This document shows positions 19,283-27,608 of a stretch of 64,000 nt of DNA, piece by piece; within the stretch, counting starts at the first letter, position 1, and every line of letters begins with the position of its first letter. The translations under genes were made by a program, and so were the position numbers. This DNA is from Candidatus Enterococcus myersii (GTDB lineage Bacteria; Bacillota; Bacilli; Lactobacillales; Enterococcaceae): positions 200,301-264,300 of the forward strand of contig NZ_JAFLVT010000001.1 in NCBI RefSeq assembly GCF_017316025.1. Reading direction: 5' to 3'. The notes beneath the pieces are model-generated. The model had not been told where the DNA came from, searched no databases, and worked only from the letters and a program-made list of their open reading frames with translations.

Positions 19283-19382
19283 ATCCCAAGCAGGATTGTA
19301 GTATGATACTAGATAACAAGTTGTAAGGCGCCTATTTAGTTTAAAATAAGCAATCTTCATAGGTTTATAAGGAGTGAAAAAT

Positions 19383-20141
19383 ATGATTGAGTTACAGGAT
19401 TTGGGAAAAGATTACGGTAAAAAGACAGCATTACAAAATTTGACGCTAACCATTAAAGAAGGGGAAATTTTTGGCTTTTTAGGTCATAACGGAGCCGGAA
19501 AGTCCACGACAATTAAAAGCTTAGTCAGTATTATTGAACCAACCAGAGGTCAAATTTTATTTGATGGCAAAGAACTTTCTGAAGATCGGCTGGCGATAAA
19601 AAAGAAAATTGGCTACGTACCAGATTCACCAGATATTTTCTTGCAATTATCAGCAGGAGAATACTGGGATTTGATTGCTGCGGCTTATGAATTAGAAAAC
19701 AAAGAAACGCGCTTAAAAGAATTAGTTGAATTATTCAGTATGGAAAATCACATCGATGAAACATTGGCGAGTTTTTCCCATGGAATGCGGCAAAAAACAA
19801 TTATTATTGGTGCTTTATTTCCAGATCCAGACATTTGGATTTTAGATGAACCAATGCAAGGGTTAGATCCGCAAGCTTCTTTTGATTTAAAAGAATTGAT
19901 GAAAAAACATGCCGCCAAAGGAAAAACCGTCATTTTTTCAACCCATGTTTTAGATACAGCGCAACAGTTGTGTGATGAACTGGCCATCTTAAAGGAAGGA
20001 AAACTAATTTATAATGGTTCCGTGACGGACTTATTAGCTGAAAATCCACAGGAATCCTTAGAGGCGGTTTATTTGAAAATGGCAGGGCGTAAAAACAGTG
20101 AAGAGATTGTCAAGGAGTTGGCAGGTGATGGTGATGAGTAA
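19383..20141 (+). CDS. ABC transporter ATP-binding protein (exporter type)
   Basis: A 252-residue ATPase with Walker A GHNGAGKST, Q-loop YVPDSPD, signature SHGMRQK, Walker B IWILDEPMQGLD and switch His STHVLD. The signature lacks the usual SGGQ, as in EcsA/YtrB-type exporters. I chose ATG at 19383 because AAGGAG lies 8 nt upstream; the GTG at 19374 overlaps that site. It overlaps the permease gene by 14 bp, so the two form one transporter. The cargo is unknown. Confidence 0.9.
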   Translation: MIELQDLGKDYGKKTALQNLTLTIKEGEIFGFLGHNGAGKSTTIKSLVSIIEPTRGQILFDGKELSEDRLAIKKKIGYVPDSPDIFLQLSAGEYWDLIAAAYELENKETRLKELVELFSMENHIDETLASFSHGMRQKTIIIGALFPDPDIWILDEPMQGLDPQASFDLKELMKKHAAKGKTVIFSTHVLDTAQQLCDELAILKEGKLIYNGSVTDLLAENPQESLEAVYLKMAGRKNSEEIVKELAGDGDE

Positions 20142-21753
20142 GCAATTAAAGAGTTTAATTGCCACCAGCTTACGTTACGCGAATCCCCAAGCTACCGATC
20201 GGCTACGGAAAAAAGGACGTAAGAACTTATCCCAAGCGATTATTAACCAGTATCTGTTGTCTGGTTTGGTCTTTTTAGCAGTCTATGGCTCGATGCTTTT
20301 TATGACTGACTTTGCCAAAATGCCCGGAACATTTACGTATTTTGCGATGCTTTTTTTCTTATTAGGACTATCCCAAGGGGTAAGTATTATTTACAATATT
20401 TTCTTTGAGAGTAAAGATTTGGGCAGTTATCTACCGCTGCCATTTAAACAAAGTCAGATTTTTATTGCTAAAAATATCGTGGTGGCCTTATCAGTAGTCC
20501 CCTTCATCATTCCTTTACTTATCTTGTTTTTTCTAACGAGTTTAAAAAGTAAACTAAATATCGTCTTAGCTGGTGTGATTAGTAGCTTATTGTTTATTGT
20601 TGTTTTGTTAATTTTATTTGCAATTTGTAGCTTGATTGTTTTTGGTATAACGAAGACCAAAGTTTTCCAAAAGCATAAGAAATTAATGACCACTCTTCTT
20701 TTATGGGTGACAATGGCGCTGGTTATTATTGGGATTATGTTGATGAATCAAGATACAGCTGACAGCTATGTAGCAGATCGTAATATCATATTGCCAATGC
20801 TGCCACTCTTTCATATTACCCATGCGCCTTTTTCTAGCGAGGGATTAATAAGTATAGTTGGTGTAGTAGGCTTTTTACTTATTTTAGCTTTCTTGGTGAA
20901 GTGGCAGATTTTACCACAGCTTTATGAACAAGTGACCAATATTTCCTCTACAGAACAAGTAGTGCGGCGAAAACATAAGAAAAATCAAAACTTGCAACAG
21001 ATTTTACGTCGGTATAATTTCGAATTGGTAAAAAATCCCTCTTTGATTACCCAAGTACTGTCTTCCTCGTTGGTTTTTCCAGTGGTCTTTATAGCTACTT
21101 TTGCTTTGAATGGCAGCTTAAGTTTGCGTGATCTGCCTTTAAAATATGTCGGGGTAGCCTTTTTTGGTGGGATAGTTTTAGCTTTAATAACAATTAATCA
21201 AACTTCTTTTGTCGGCAATTTAATTTCTTTAGATGGAGAAAATTATACGTATATGCAGACATTGCCTGTGAGTCGCAAGGAATATTTGGTAGCTAAATTT
21301 AAAACAGGACTGCTTATTCAAGGTGGGATTACCTTAATTTTATCCCTAGCTACGGGTCTTGTTTTACAAGGCTCATTATTCTTTATTGTATCGTTTGTGC
21401 TTGGCAGCTTATTGGGTACGCTTTTGTTGTCACAATTTTATTTTGTGCGAGATTATCGACTGCTTTTAGTAGACTGGACGAATTTTACACAGCTTTTTTT
21501 ACGAGGCAGTGGTCGCGTTGGGTTAATTTTTATGATGTGGGGCAGCATGATTTTAGGGGCAGTTTTAATTGGCGGTTATGTGGCCTTGTTAAACCTTATC
21601 GATGCAACTTTAGTCAATGCAGTCGTTGCTCTAGGTATCATAGCTGTTGGTTTGTGGCTCATGTATTATTATCGCCGTAATTTCTGGCAAAAAGTAGACC
21701 AGGTGTCTTGGCAGAGAAAAATTGATCTAGCAAGGCAGAAAAAAATAAAGTGA
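20128..21753 (+). CDS. ABC exporter permease, large membrane protein
   Basis: A 541-residue membrane protein with roughly twelve hydrophobic helices in two groups separated by a charged cytosolic stretch (about residues 275-310). It begins with a basic cytosolic N-terminus. The start is ATG at 20128, 10 nt after AAGGAG inside the ATPase gene. It lacks a large extracellular domain and resembles the EcsB/ABC-2-like permeases that pair with short ATPases of this type. Function (drug, peptide or lipid export) cannot be read from sequence. Confidence 0.82.
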   Translation: MVMSKQLKSLIATSLRYANPQATDRLRKKGRKNLSQAIINQYLLSGLVFLAVYGSMLFMTDFAKMPGTFTYFAMLFFLLGLSQGVSIIYNIFFESKDLGSYLPLPFKQSQIFIAKNIVVALSVVPFIIPLLILFFLTSLKSKLNIVLAGVISSLLFIVVLLILFAICSLIVFGITKTKVFQKHKKLMTTLLLWVTMALVIIGIMLMNQDTADSYVADRNIILPMLPLFHITHAPFSSEGLISIVGVVGFLLILAFLVKWQILPQLYEQVTNISSTEQVVRRKHKKNQNLQQILRRYNFELVKNPSLITQVLSSSLVFPVVFIATFALNGSLSLRDLPLKYVGVAFFGGIVLALITINQTSFVGNLISLDGENYTYMQTLPVSRKEYLVAKFKTGLLIQGGITLILSLATGLVLQGSLFFIVSFVLGSLLGTLLLSQFYFVRDYRLLLVDWTNFTQLFLRGSGRVGLIFMMWGSMILGAVLIGGYVALLNLIDATLVNAVVALGIIAVGLWLMYYYRRNFWQKVDQVSWQRKIDLARQKKIK

Positions 21754-21757
21754 TTAG

Positions 21758-21786
21758 TTGTTAAACCAGCGTATTTGCTTTAAAAT
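21758..21786 (+). promoter_or_regulatory. Predicted upp promoter
   Basis: TTGTTA (21758-21763) and TAAAAT (21781-21786) are 17 bp apart. The upp AAAGGAG site and ATG follow within 28 nt. Confidence 0.65.
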
Positions 21787-21813
21787 AAAATAAAAACTAA
21801 AGGAGCTTTTACA

Positions 21814-22443
21814 ATGGGCAAATTTCAAGTAATCGATCATCCATTGATCCAACACAAATTAACAATTATTCGTGATAAAAATACAGGTACAAAAGTATTT
21901 CGGGAAGTTGTAAACGAAATCGCGATGTTAATGGCGTATGAAGTATCACGGGATATGCCACTAGAAGATATTGAAATTGAAACACCAGTTGCACAATCTA
22001 CGCAAAAAACATTAACTGGTAAAAAAGTTGCGATTGTGCCAATCTTACGGGCTGGCTTAGGCATGGTAGACGGTATCTTGGAATTAATTCCAGCTGCTAA
22101 AGTAGGTCACGTTGGGTTATACCGCGATGAAGAAACATTACAAGCACATGAATACTTCTTCAAAATGCCAGAAGATATTGATAATCGTCAAATCTTTGTT
22201 GTAGATCCAATGTTAGCAACCGGTGGTTCTGCCATCATGGCAATTGATTCATTGAAAAAACGTGGGGCTTCAAATATTAAATTTGTTTGTCTCGTTGCGG
22301 CTCCAGAAGGCGTGCGGGCGTTACAAGAAGCCCATCCAGATATTGATATCTTTACTGCGGCTTTAGATGACCATTTAAACAAACACGGCTATATCGTTCC
22401 TGGCCTAGGGGATGCTGGTGACCGTTTGTTTGGTACAAAATAA
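21814..22443 (+). CDS. upp: Uracil phosphoribosyltransferase
   Basis: A 209-residue pyrimidine-salvage enzyme that makes UMP from uracil and PRPP. The PRPP loop is [11 protein letters not shown], the uracil site includes [12 protein letters not shown] near the end, and [10 protein letters not shown] is the usual flexible segment. The length is exactly that of the family. The ATG has AAAGGAGC upstream. It has its own promoter and terminator. Confidence 0.97.
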   Translation: MGKFQVIDHPLIQHKLTIIRDKNTGTKVFREVVNEIAMLMAYEVSRDMPLEDIEIETPVAQSTQKTLTGKKVAIVPILRAGLGMVDGILELIPAAKVGHVGLYRDEETLQAHEYFFKMPEDIDNRQIFVVDPMLATGGSAIMAIDSLKKRGASNIKFVCLVAAPEGVRALQEAHPDIDIFTAALDDHLNKHGYIVPGLGDAGDRLFGTK

Positions 22444-22452
22444 TAATTTACA

Positions 22453-22489
22453 AAAAAACGCTGACTTTAAAATCAGCGTTTTTTTTGTA
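22453..22489 (+). terminator. Terminator after upp
   Basis: AACGCTGA and TCAGCGTT form a stem around CTTTAAAA, flanked by A- and T-runs. Confidence 0.93.
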
Positions 22490-22548
22490 AGAAAAAATAA
22501 TAATAGACACAAAATATAGAATTGTGTAGATGAAACGGCACAATATAT

Positions 22549-22577
22549 TGTGGATAAGTCTGTTGATATGTGCATAA
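22549..22577 (+). promoter_or_regulatory. Pair of DnaA-box-like sites
   Basis: TGTGGATAA (22549-22557, perfect) and TGTGCATAA (22569-22577, one mismatch) lie 20 bp apart, start to start, in the same orientation, between upp and a small membrane-protein gene. A function is not certain. Confidence 0.45.
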
Positions 22578-22588
22578 GTTAGTTTTTA

Positions 22589-22765
22589 TTATTTTTTATT
22601 TCGAAAGCCTTGAATTAAGAAAATGAAGATGAAGAAAAAGAGAGCCTCCCATAAAGTAGTTGTCCAACTAAAGCGCTCGCTGATTCCAAATACAAAGTTA
22701 CCAATATTCGAAATAAAAAGATAAACTAAAGTACAGATAGCAGCATAAAAAAGTCTTTTCATCAT
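22589..22765 (-). CDS. Small membrane protein, two predicted helices
   Basis: A 58-residue protein I do not recognise. Two hydrophobic stretches (about residues 5-25 and 36-53) are separated by a polar loop with SERFSWTTTLW; the end is basic (RNKK). I chose ATG at 22765 because GAGGTG lies 6 nt upstream; ATG at 22762 is also possible. The good ribosome site and the membrane-protein composition support a real gene. It stands alone, downstream of a broken YxeA-like gene on the same strand. Confidence 0.6.
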   Translation of the reverse strand: MMKRLFYAAICTLVYLFISNIGNFVFGISERFSWTTTLWEALFFFIFIFLIQGFRNKK

Positions 22766-22849
22766 AGTTATCACCTCGTATCTTCATTATAGAAGAAAGG
22801 ATACAAAAGTGTAAACGTACAAAAATAAATAAAAGAGGTCATTTCGTTT

Positions 22850-23247
22850 TTATGTTAACGGTGTTCGTTTTTTATGGAGCTTTTGAGGAATAGCCTGTTC
22901 ATCAATTCTATTTGGTCCTTTGCGTACTCTTTTTATACTGATGGTTGCTTTAACGTAAGAGTTTGGAACTAATGGCGTGGGATTATCTTGAGAGATTGAT
23001 ACATCTCTTATTTCAGTCGTACCATCTTCTTTGACAAAAATTAATTTGTAGTCATAGGAATACCAAGAAGAGCGATCACCAACTGAAGTTTCAGCCTTAT
23101 GTTCAAGTTTGGGTGGAACTTCTTTTGGAACTAAGCGTAAGCTGTTTTTCCAACATAGGTTGAGTGATAGTAGTCGTAAGCTTTGTAGCCCATAAAACCT
23201 AAAAGAACTAGAATGATTAACCCTGTTATTTTTCTCGTTTTTATCAA
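22850..23247 (-). pseudogene. Frameshifted YxeA-family (DUF1093) secreted protein
   Basis: Read on the minus strand, a membrane or signal segment (GLIILVLLGFMGYKAYDYY) leads into STYVGKTAYA and then hits a stop. One base later, in another frame, the protein resumes with LVPKEVPPKLEHKAE, then SYDYKLIFVKEDGTTE, NPTPLVPNSYVKA and ISIKRVRKGPN. Together this matches small YxeA-type proteins of lactic bacteria. A single-base loss near 23131-23140 explains the break. The only in-frame start is a TTG at 23247 without a proper ribosome site. The gene is probably dead unless the break is a sequencing error. Confidence 0.75.
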
Positions 23248-23347
23248 TCCTATCTACATAATATGAATAATATTATAGCTAATGCGTGCTGTTAATAATC
23301 TTTCATCCTACTAACAATTTAAAAAGGGAGATTATATAGCTAAACAT

Positions 23348-23384
23348 AAAAAAAGCCTGTCTCAAATTTGAGACAGGCTTTTTT
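23348..23384. terminator. Terminator after tRNA-Thr
   Basis: A perfect palindrome (AAGCCTGTCTCAAA against TTTGAGACAGGCTT) with A- and T-runs lies just past the 3' end of the tRNA on the minus strand. It could work in both directions. Confidence 0.9.
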
Positions 23385-23393
23385 GTCTAGTTA

Positions 23394-23466
23394 TGCCAGC
23401 TGCAGGGATCGAACCTGTGACCTACGCGTTACGAGTGCGTTGCTCTACCTACTGAGCTAAGCTGGC
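23394..23466 (-). tRNA. tRNA-Thr (anticodon CGU)
   Basis: A 73-nt cloverleaf on the minus strand. The acceptor stem GCCAGCT pairs with AGCTGGC and the discriminator is A. The D stem is GCTC/GAGC, the T loop is GTTCGATCC, and the anticodon loop CTCGTAA gives anticodon CGU, reading ACG (Thr). CCA is not encoded. A terminator follows directly. Confidence 0.95.
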
Positions 23467-23591
23467 AGTACGTTAGAAATTATAGCAAAAATAAAATATT
23501 TGTAAAGGCAAAACCCTTCTATGAAACAAGGACTTAGAAAATTTTCACAAAGTGTGGTATACTAGTATTAATTAAAGGGAGGTTTTCTATA

Positions 23592-23831
23592 GTGGCAAGT
23601 TTTGGTAAGTTTGAAACAACAATCATTCCGTCAGATGCAGGTAAAGGATTTCAGGTCGATACCCATGTGAAATTTACAATTTACGGAAAACCGCAGACCG
23701 GTACCGTCACGAAACAGTTAAAAAATTCTGCAGTCGTTGAAATTGACGAAACGGGTGATAATCAACAATTAATGACACAAAGTAATGGTGTGATGATTAT
23801 CAATTATAAAGAACTGGAAAAACTAAAATAG
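23592..23831 (+). CDS. Small DUF2187-like protein
   Basis: A 79-residue protein with a GTG start, 9 nt after GGGAGG. The body (DTHVKFTIYGKPQTGTVTKQLKNSAVVEID) looks like one small beta-barrel of the KOW/SH3 kind, as in DUF2187 proteins of Firmicutes; the end reads GVMIINYKELEKLK. It has no signal peptide or membrane helix. A terminator follows. A role in nucleic-acid or ribosome binding would fit the fold, but none is established. Confidence 0.75.
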   Translation: MASFGKFETTIIPSDAGKGFQVDTHVKFTIYGKPQTGTVTKQLKNSAVVEIDETGDNQQLMTQSNGVMIINYKELEKLK

Positions 23832-23840
23832 TTTTCTTAC

Positions 23841-23883
23841 GGCTTAAGCTGGCAGCACTTGTTGGCTTAAGTCTTATTTTTTT
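23841..23883 (+). terminator. Terminator after the DUF2187-like gene
   Basis: GGCTTAAGCT pairs imperfectly with GGCTTAAGTC (G-T pairs), followed by a T-rich run. Confidence 0.7.
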
Positions 23884-24248
23884 ATCCGCAAAATTTATGG
23901 AACTAGGTTTATGACGATCCTTTTTTATACAATTTTTCAGGTCTTTTTTTAGGCCGTATAAGTAAAGTTTTTAAATTTTTCCTAGGGTCTAATTCCCTTC
24001 TTTTCTTTCTTTTCATTAACAACTATAATGGGGAAGTGTACTTTTTTACTCGATTTTTAGTTTATATTATCTAACGTAGGAAAAACGCTGCTGCAATCAG
24101 CCAGCAGTGTCTAGCTTTACAAACGAATCTTTTAGATGCGAAGGCAAAATTTTACGTAAACGTAAATGAATGTAGGAGTTTAGCGAGCTTTTACTGTCGT
24201 ATCTAATTTTTAGAAGTTTGCAAAGTCTTTTTGGAAAGAAGAGGAAGC
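23884..24248. other. Upstream region of rodA
   Basis: About 365 nt of AT-rich DNA without a credible ORF. A perfect TATAAT at 24024-24029 may be the -10 of a rodA promoter, but the -35 is not clear. A small CTGCTG/CAGCAG hairpin lies near 24090-24110. Confidence 0.4.
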
Positions 24249-25442
24249 ATGGAAAATAGACGAGCAAGAAATGATAATCGGATTGATTATGGCGTGATAT
24301 TGCCAGTCTTTCTGTTGTGTTTAATCGGGTTGGCAGCCTTGTATGTCGCCTTGACCCATGATCGTAACAATCCTAATGTATTGGCCGGTGTTGCCAAACA
24401 AGCTGTTTGGTATGGGGTCGGTACAGTAGCGGTTGTGGTGATTATGCATATGAAATCAAAGTGGATTTGGAAGTTGACACCCTACATTTATGGTGCCGGT
24501 CTAGTGATTATGACCTTATTATTGAAGTTTTACGACCGAAATTTAGAAAGTGTCACGGGTTCTAAAAACTGGTTTACTTTTGGGCCGGTAAATTTCCAAC
24601 CCGCCGAACTTATGAAAATTGCGTTAATTTTGATGTTGGCATTAGTCGTAACGACGCACAATGTGAAATACCGTAATCGTAATTTACCTATAGATGGTCT
24701 TTTGATATTAAAGATTTTAGCTGTTTCACTGCCAGTCTTGGTTTTAGTGATGTTGCAAAAAGACTTTGGGACCATGTTGGTGTTTGTAGCGATTATCGGG
24801 GGCGTTTTTTTGATGTCTGGAATATCCTGGCGCATTTTAATTCCGCTAATTGCGATTTTTGCGATTGTGGGTGGGGGTACGATTTTCTTAGTGACAACTG
24901 AGGTAGGACGAGATCTTTTGTATCACGTCGGCTTTAAATCCTATCAATTTGCCCGCATCGACTCATGGTTAAATCCTTTCCATGATATGCAAGGAAATTC
25001 TTATCAGCTAGCATATGGCTTACTTGCTATTGGTTCTGGTGGGATGACAGGAAAAGGCTTTAATGTTAGCGATGTTTATGTACCAGTCAGAGAATCTGAT
25101 ATGATTTTTACGATTATTGGCGAAAATTTTGGCTTTATTGGAAGTGCGTTTGTCATCCTCTTGTATTTCATTTTAATTTATCATATGATTCGCGTGTGCT
25201 TTGATACAAATAATGAGTTTTATGCTTACATTGCTACTGGTATTATTATGATGATTTTATTTCACGTTTTTGAAAATATTGGCGCCAATATTGGTCTTTT
25301 GCCATTAACGGGGATTCCATTGCCCTTTATTAGTCAAGGTGGCTCGGCTATTTTAAGCAATATGATCGGCATCGGCCTCATTTTATCGATGCGTTACCAA
25401 GCAGAGACGAAAAAAGAGGAAAAAGATGCTACTTTAGCTTAA
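24249..25442 (+). CDS. rodA: SEDS-family peptidoglycan polymerase RodA
   Basis: A 397-residue membrane glycosyltransferase of the FtsW/RodA/SpoVE family that polymerises lipid II for lateral or peripheral wall growth, with a class B PBP. About ten helices are visible. Family motifs include GSKNWFTFGPVNFQPAELMK and, near the end, the segment GLLPLTGIPLPFISQGGSAI. The short N-terminus and TGIPLPF fit RodA better than FtsW. I chose ATG at 24249 with a purine-rich AAGAGG upstream; the in-frame TTG at 24231 has no ribosome site. No PBP gene is adjacent. Confidence 0.9.
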   Translation: MENRRARNDNRIDYGVILPVFLLCLIGLAALYVALTHDRNNPNVLAGVAKQAVWYGVGTVAVVVIMHMKSKWIWKLTPYIYGAGLVIMTLLLKFYDRNLESVTGSKNWFTFGPVNFQPAELMKIALILMLALVVTTHNVKYRNRNLPIDGLLILKILAVSLPVLVLVMLQKDFGTMLVFVAIIGGVFLMSGISWRILIPLIAIFAIVGGGTIFLVTTEVGRDLLYHVGFKSYQFARIDSWLNPFHDMQGNSYQLAYGLLAIGSGGMTGKGFNVSDVYVPVRESDMIFTIIGENFGFIGSAFVILLYFILIYHMIRVCFDTNNEFYAYIATGIIMMILFHVFENIGANIGLLPLTGIPLPFISQGGSAILSNMIGIGLILSMRYQAETKKEEKDATLA

Positions 25443-25486
25443 ACGTGGTAAAGTGAAAGCGGAAATAAAAGTAAAGGAGCAATGCT

Positions 25487-25843
25487 ATGCTGACTTTATA
25501 TTGGTATCCAAAATGTAGTACGTGTAAAAAAGCAAAAGCTTGGTTGGATTCACAAGAAATTGCGGTTCAAACCATTGATATGGTTCAAAATCCACCGACT
25601 GCCGCAAGATTAATGCAGTGGATGGAAGAAAGTGATTTGCCAGTACGCCGCTTCTTTAACACAAGTGGTATGAAGTATCGTGAAATGGGTTTAAAAGATC
25701 AAGTGCCCAATTTATCGATACAAGAAGCTAGCGAATTATTGGCAAGTGATGGGATGTTAATCAAACGTCCAATTTTAGTGCGTGACGACAAACTTTTGTC
25801 GATTGGCTTTAAAGAAACTGAATATGAAGGGGTCGCGAAATAA
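25487..25843 (+). CDS. ArsC/Spx-family thioredoxin-fold protein
   Basis: A 118-residue protein of the ArsC/Spx family. The redox pair Cys10-x-x-Cys13 sits in YPKCSTCKKAK at the N-terminus, followed by the family's RFFNTSGMKYRE and the cis-Pro region IKRPILV. It could be an Spx/MgsR-like regulator that binds RNA polymerase or a thiol reductase; sequence does not decide. The gene has AAAGGAG upstream and is followed after 1 nt by the GcvH-like gene, so the two are co-transcribed. Confidence 0.88.
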   Translation: MLTLYWYPKCSTCKKAKAWLDSQEIAVQTIDMVQNPPTAARLMQWMEESDLPVRRFFNTSGMKYREMGLKDQVPNLSIQEASELLASDGMLIKRPILVRDDKLLSIGFKETEYEGVAK

Positions 25844-25844
25844 G

Positions 25845-26183
25845 ATGCAACAAAAATGTTTGAAAACAAAAGATAATTTGTGGGTATTGTACAATGGAAA
25901 TGAGTATGTCGTTGGTTTAACGGAAGCTGCGCAATCTGATTTAGGTAAAGTAACCTTTGCCTCATTGCCAAAAGCCGGTCAAACGTTTAAACAAGGCACA
26001 CCGCTAGTTGAAGTGGAAGCTGAAAAAGCCGTGCAAGAATTTCCCGCACCTCTAACAGGGACGATTTCTTCTGTGAATGAAAAAGCGCTAGAAAATATTG
26101 ACGTTTTAAATGATGAAGATGAAATGAATGCGTGGTTGGTGGCATTTAAAGATGTCGATGCCACAGAATTCAACGAACTGTAA
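25845..26183 (+). CDS. gcvH: GcvH-like lipoyl-domain protein
   Basis: A 112-residue protein resembling the H protein of the glycine cleavage system. The likely lipoylated Lys61 lies in VEAEKAVQEFPAPLTG, followed by SVNEKALEN as in the H-protein hammerhead fold. It is slightly shorter than classical GcvH (about 125-130). No gcvT or gcvP is in view. In several Firmicutes a lone GcvH acts as lipoyl relay for other complexes or in ADP-ribosylation modules, so a relay role is more likely than glycine cleavage. It is co-transcribed with the ArsC/Spx gene. Confidence 0.85.
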   Translation: MQQKCLKTKDNLWVLYNGNEYVVGLTEAAQSDLGKVTFASLPKAGQTFKQGTPLVEVEAEKAVQEFPAPLTGTISSVNEKALENIDVLNDEDEMNAWLVAFKDVDATEFNEL

Positions 26184-26200
26184 AATTTTTCTGAAAATAA

Positions 26201-26229
26201 TTGACAGGCGATTTTTAGCTTGTTATAAT
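26201..26229 (+). promoter_or_regulatory. Promoter of the metNIQ T-box transcript
   Basis: TTGACA (26201-26206) and TATAAT (26224-26229) with 17-bp spacing are a perfect sigma-A promoter. Transcription would start near 26236, directly before the T-box leader. Confidence 0.93.
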
Positions 26230-26235
26230 TTCACC

Positions 26236-26535
26236 AATAACTTGAAAGCTTTGAAAAGAAGAGTACATGTCACCGACATTTCACAGAGAGCCTGGAGATG
26301 CTGCAAACAGGTAATGAAGGTAAGATGGAAGATGGTCTTTGAGCAGAATAAGTGAGCCACTGGCAAGCTTATTACGGGGGTGCCCGTTATAGCACGACAG
26401 TATGCACCAAGAGGTAAGTACTGGATAAGGTTATAGTTGTGAGACTATAACAAATTAAGGTGGTAACACGAAATTGCGACAGCTTTTCGTCCTTTTGTAA
26501 TTGAAAGAATTACAAGGATGGCAAGCTGTTTTTTT
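26236..26535 (+). promoter_or_regulatory. T-box riboswitch (probably tRNA-Met responsive)
   Basis: The leader has a long stem I region, then the T-box AAGGTGGTAACACG (about 26457-26470), then a terminator whose outer arms are ACAGCTT (26479-26485) and AAGCTGT (26523-26529), with an inner CGTCCTTTTGTAATT/AATTACAAGGATG stem and a T7 tail. Uncharged tRNA would stabilise the antiterminator formed by the T-box. An ATG in GAAGATGGTC near 26330-26337 is the likely specifier, which fits the methionine transporter downstream. Confidence 0.92.
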
Positions 26536-26573
26536 ATGGCTTGAAGTATGAAAAAAAGAAAGAGGCTGAAAAA

Positions 26574-27608
26574 ATGGCTTTAATCCAATTAACGGATGTC
26601 AAAAAGAGTTTTAATGTCAAAAAACAGACAATCCAGGCTGTAGACGGTGTTTCTCTGACTGTTGATAAAGGTGACATCTATGGTATTGTCGGCTACTCTG
26701 GTGCTGGTAAATCGACATTGGTTCGCCTGTTAAATGGGCTAGAATTAGCAACTGACGGCAGTGTTGTCGTTGATGGACAAGATATCGGCAAATTGAAGAG
26801 CAAAGAATTACGTGAGTTTCGTAAAAACGTGGGAATGATTTTTCAACATTTCAATCTCTTGTGGTCCAGAACAGTTCTAGAAAATATTGAATTACCGATG
26901 GAATTAGCAGGGATTAAAAAAGAGAAGCGGCAGCAAAAAGCCAAAGAACTTCTTGCATTAGTAAATTTAGAAGGTCGAGGAGATGCTTATCCGGCACAAT
27001 TATCCGGTGGGCAAAAGCAACGGGTAGGAATTGCTCGAGCGCTAGCCAATGATCCTAAGATTTTACTTTGTGATGAAGCGACGAGTGCGCTAGATCCGCA
27101 AACGACCGACGAAGTACTGGACTTATTATTAGATATCAACCAGAAATTAAACTTAACAATTGTATTAATTACCCATGAAATGAACGTCATCCGCAAAATT
27201 TGTAATAAAGTAGCGGTGATGGAATTGGGTAAGATTGTGGAAGAAGGTCAAGTTTCTGAGGTCTTTCGTAATCCTAAACAGGCTGTTACCAAACGTTTTG
27301 TTCAACAAGACTTACAGCCAAGTGAAGAACCAAAAGAAGTTTTACAAGAATTTATCGCTGAAAATCCTAATGGTGTGTTAGCGACGTTAATTTTTAAAGA
27401 CGATAATGCCAATGAACCGGTAATCTCACAAGCAATTCGCAAATTTGATGTTGATATTAACGTCGTCTATGGGAATATTCGGCAATCAAAAGACAACTCT
27501 TTTGGCTCTTTGACGGTCTTGATTACCGGAGACGACGACGCGGTTAATGGAACCATGGCATTCTTTTCTGCCCAACAAGTAGGAGTGGAGGTGTTGCATC
27601 GTGGATAA
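26574..27608 (+). CDS. metN: Methionine ABC transporter ATP-binding protein MetN
   Basis: A 344-residue ATPase of the methionine uptake transporter. It has Walker A GYSGAGKST, signature LSGGQKQR, Walker B ILLCDEATSALD and switch His LITHEM; a C-terminal NIL domain (about residues 265-344) senses methionine and gates transport. The start is ATG at 26574 after AGAGG. It overlaps metI by 8 bp. Expression is under the T-box. Confidence 0.95.
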   Translation: MALIQLTDVKKSFNVKKQTIQAVDGVSLTVDKGDIYGIVGYSGAGKSTLVRLLNGLELATDGSVVVDGQDIGKLKSKELREFRKNVGMIFQHFNLLWSRTVLENIELPMELAGIKKEKRQQKAKELLALVNLEGRGDAYPAQLSGGQKQRVGIARALANDPKILLCDEATSALDPQTTDEVLDLLLDINQKLNLTIVLITHEMNVIRKICNKVAVMELGKIVEEGQVSEVFRNPKQAVTKRFVQQDLQPSEEPKEVLQEFIAENPNGVLATLIFKDDNANEPVISQAIRKFDVDINVVYGNIRQSKDNSFGSLTVLITGDDDAVNGTMAFFSAQQVGVEVLHRG

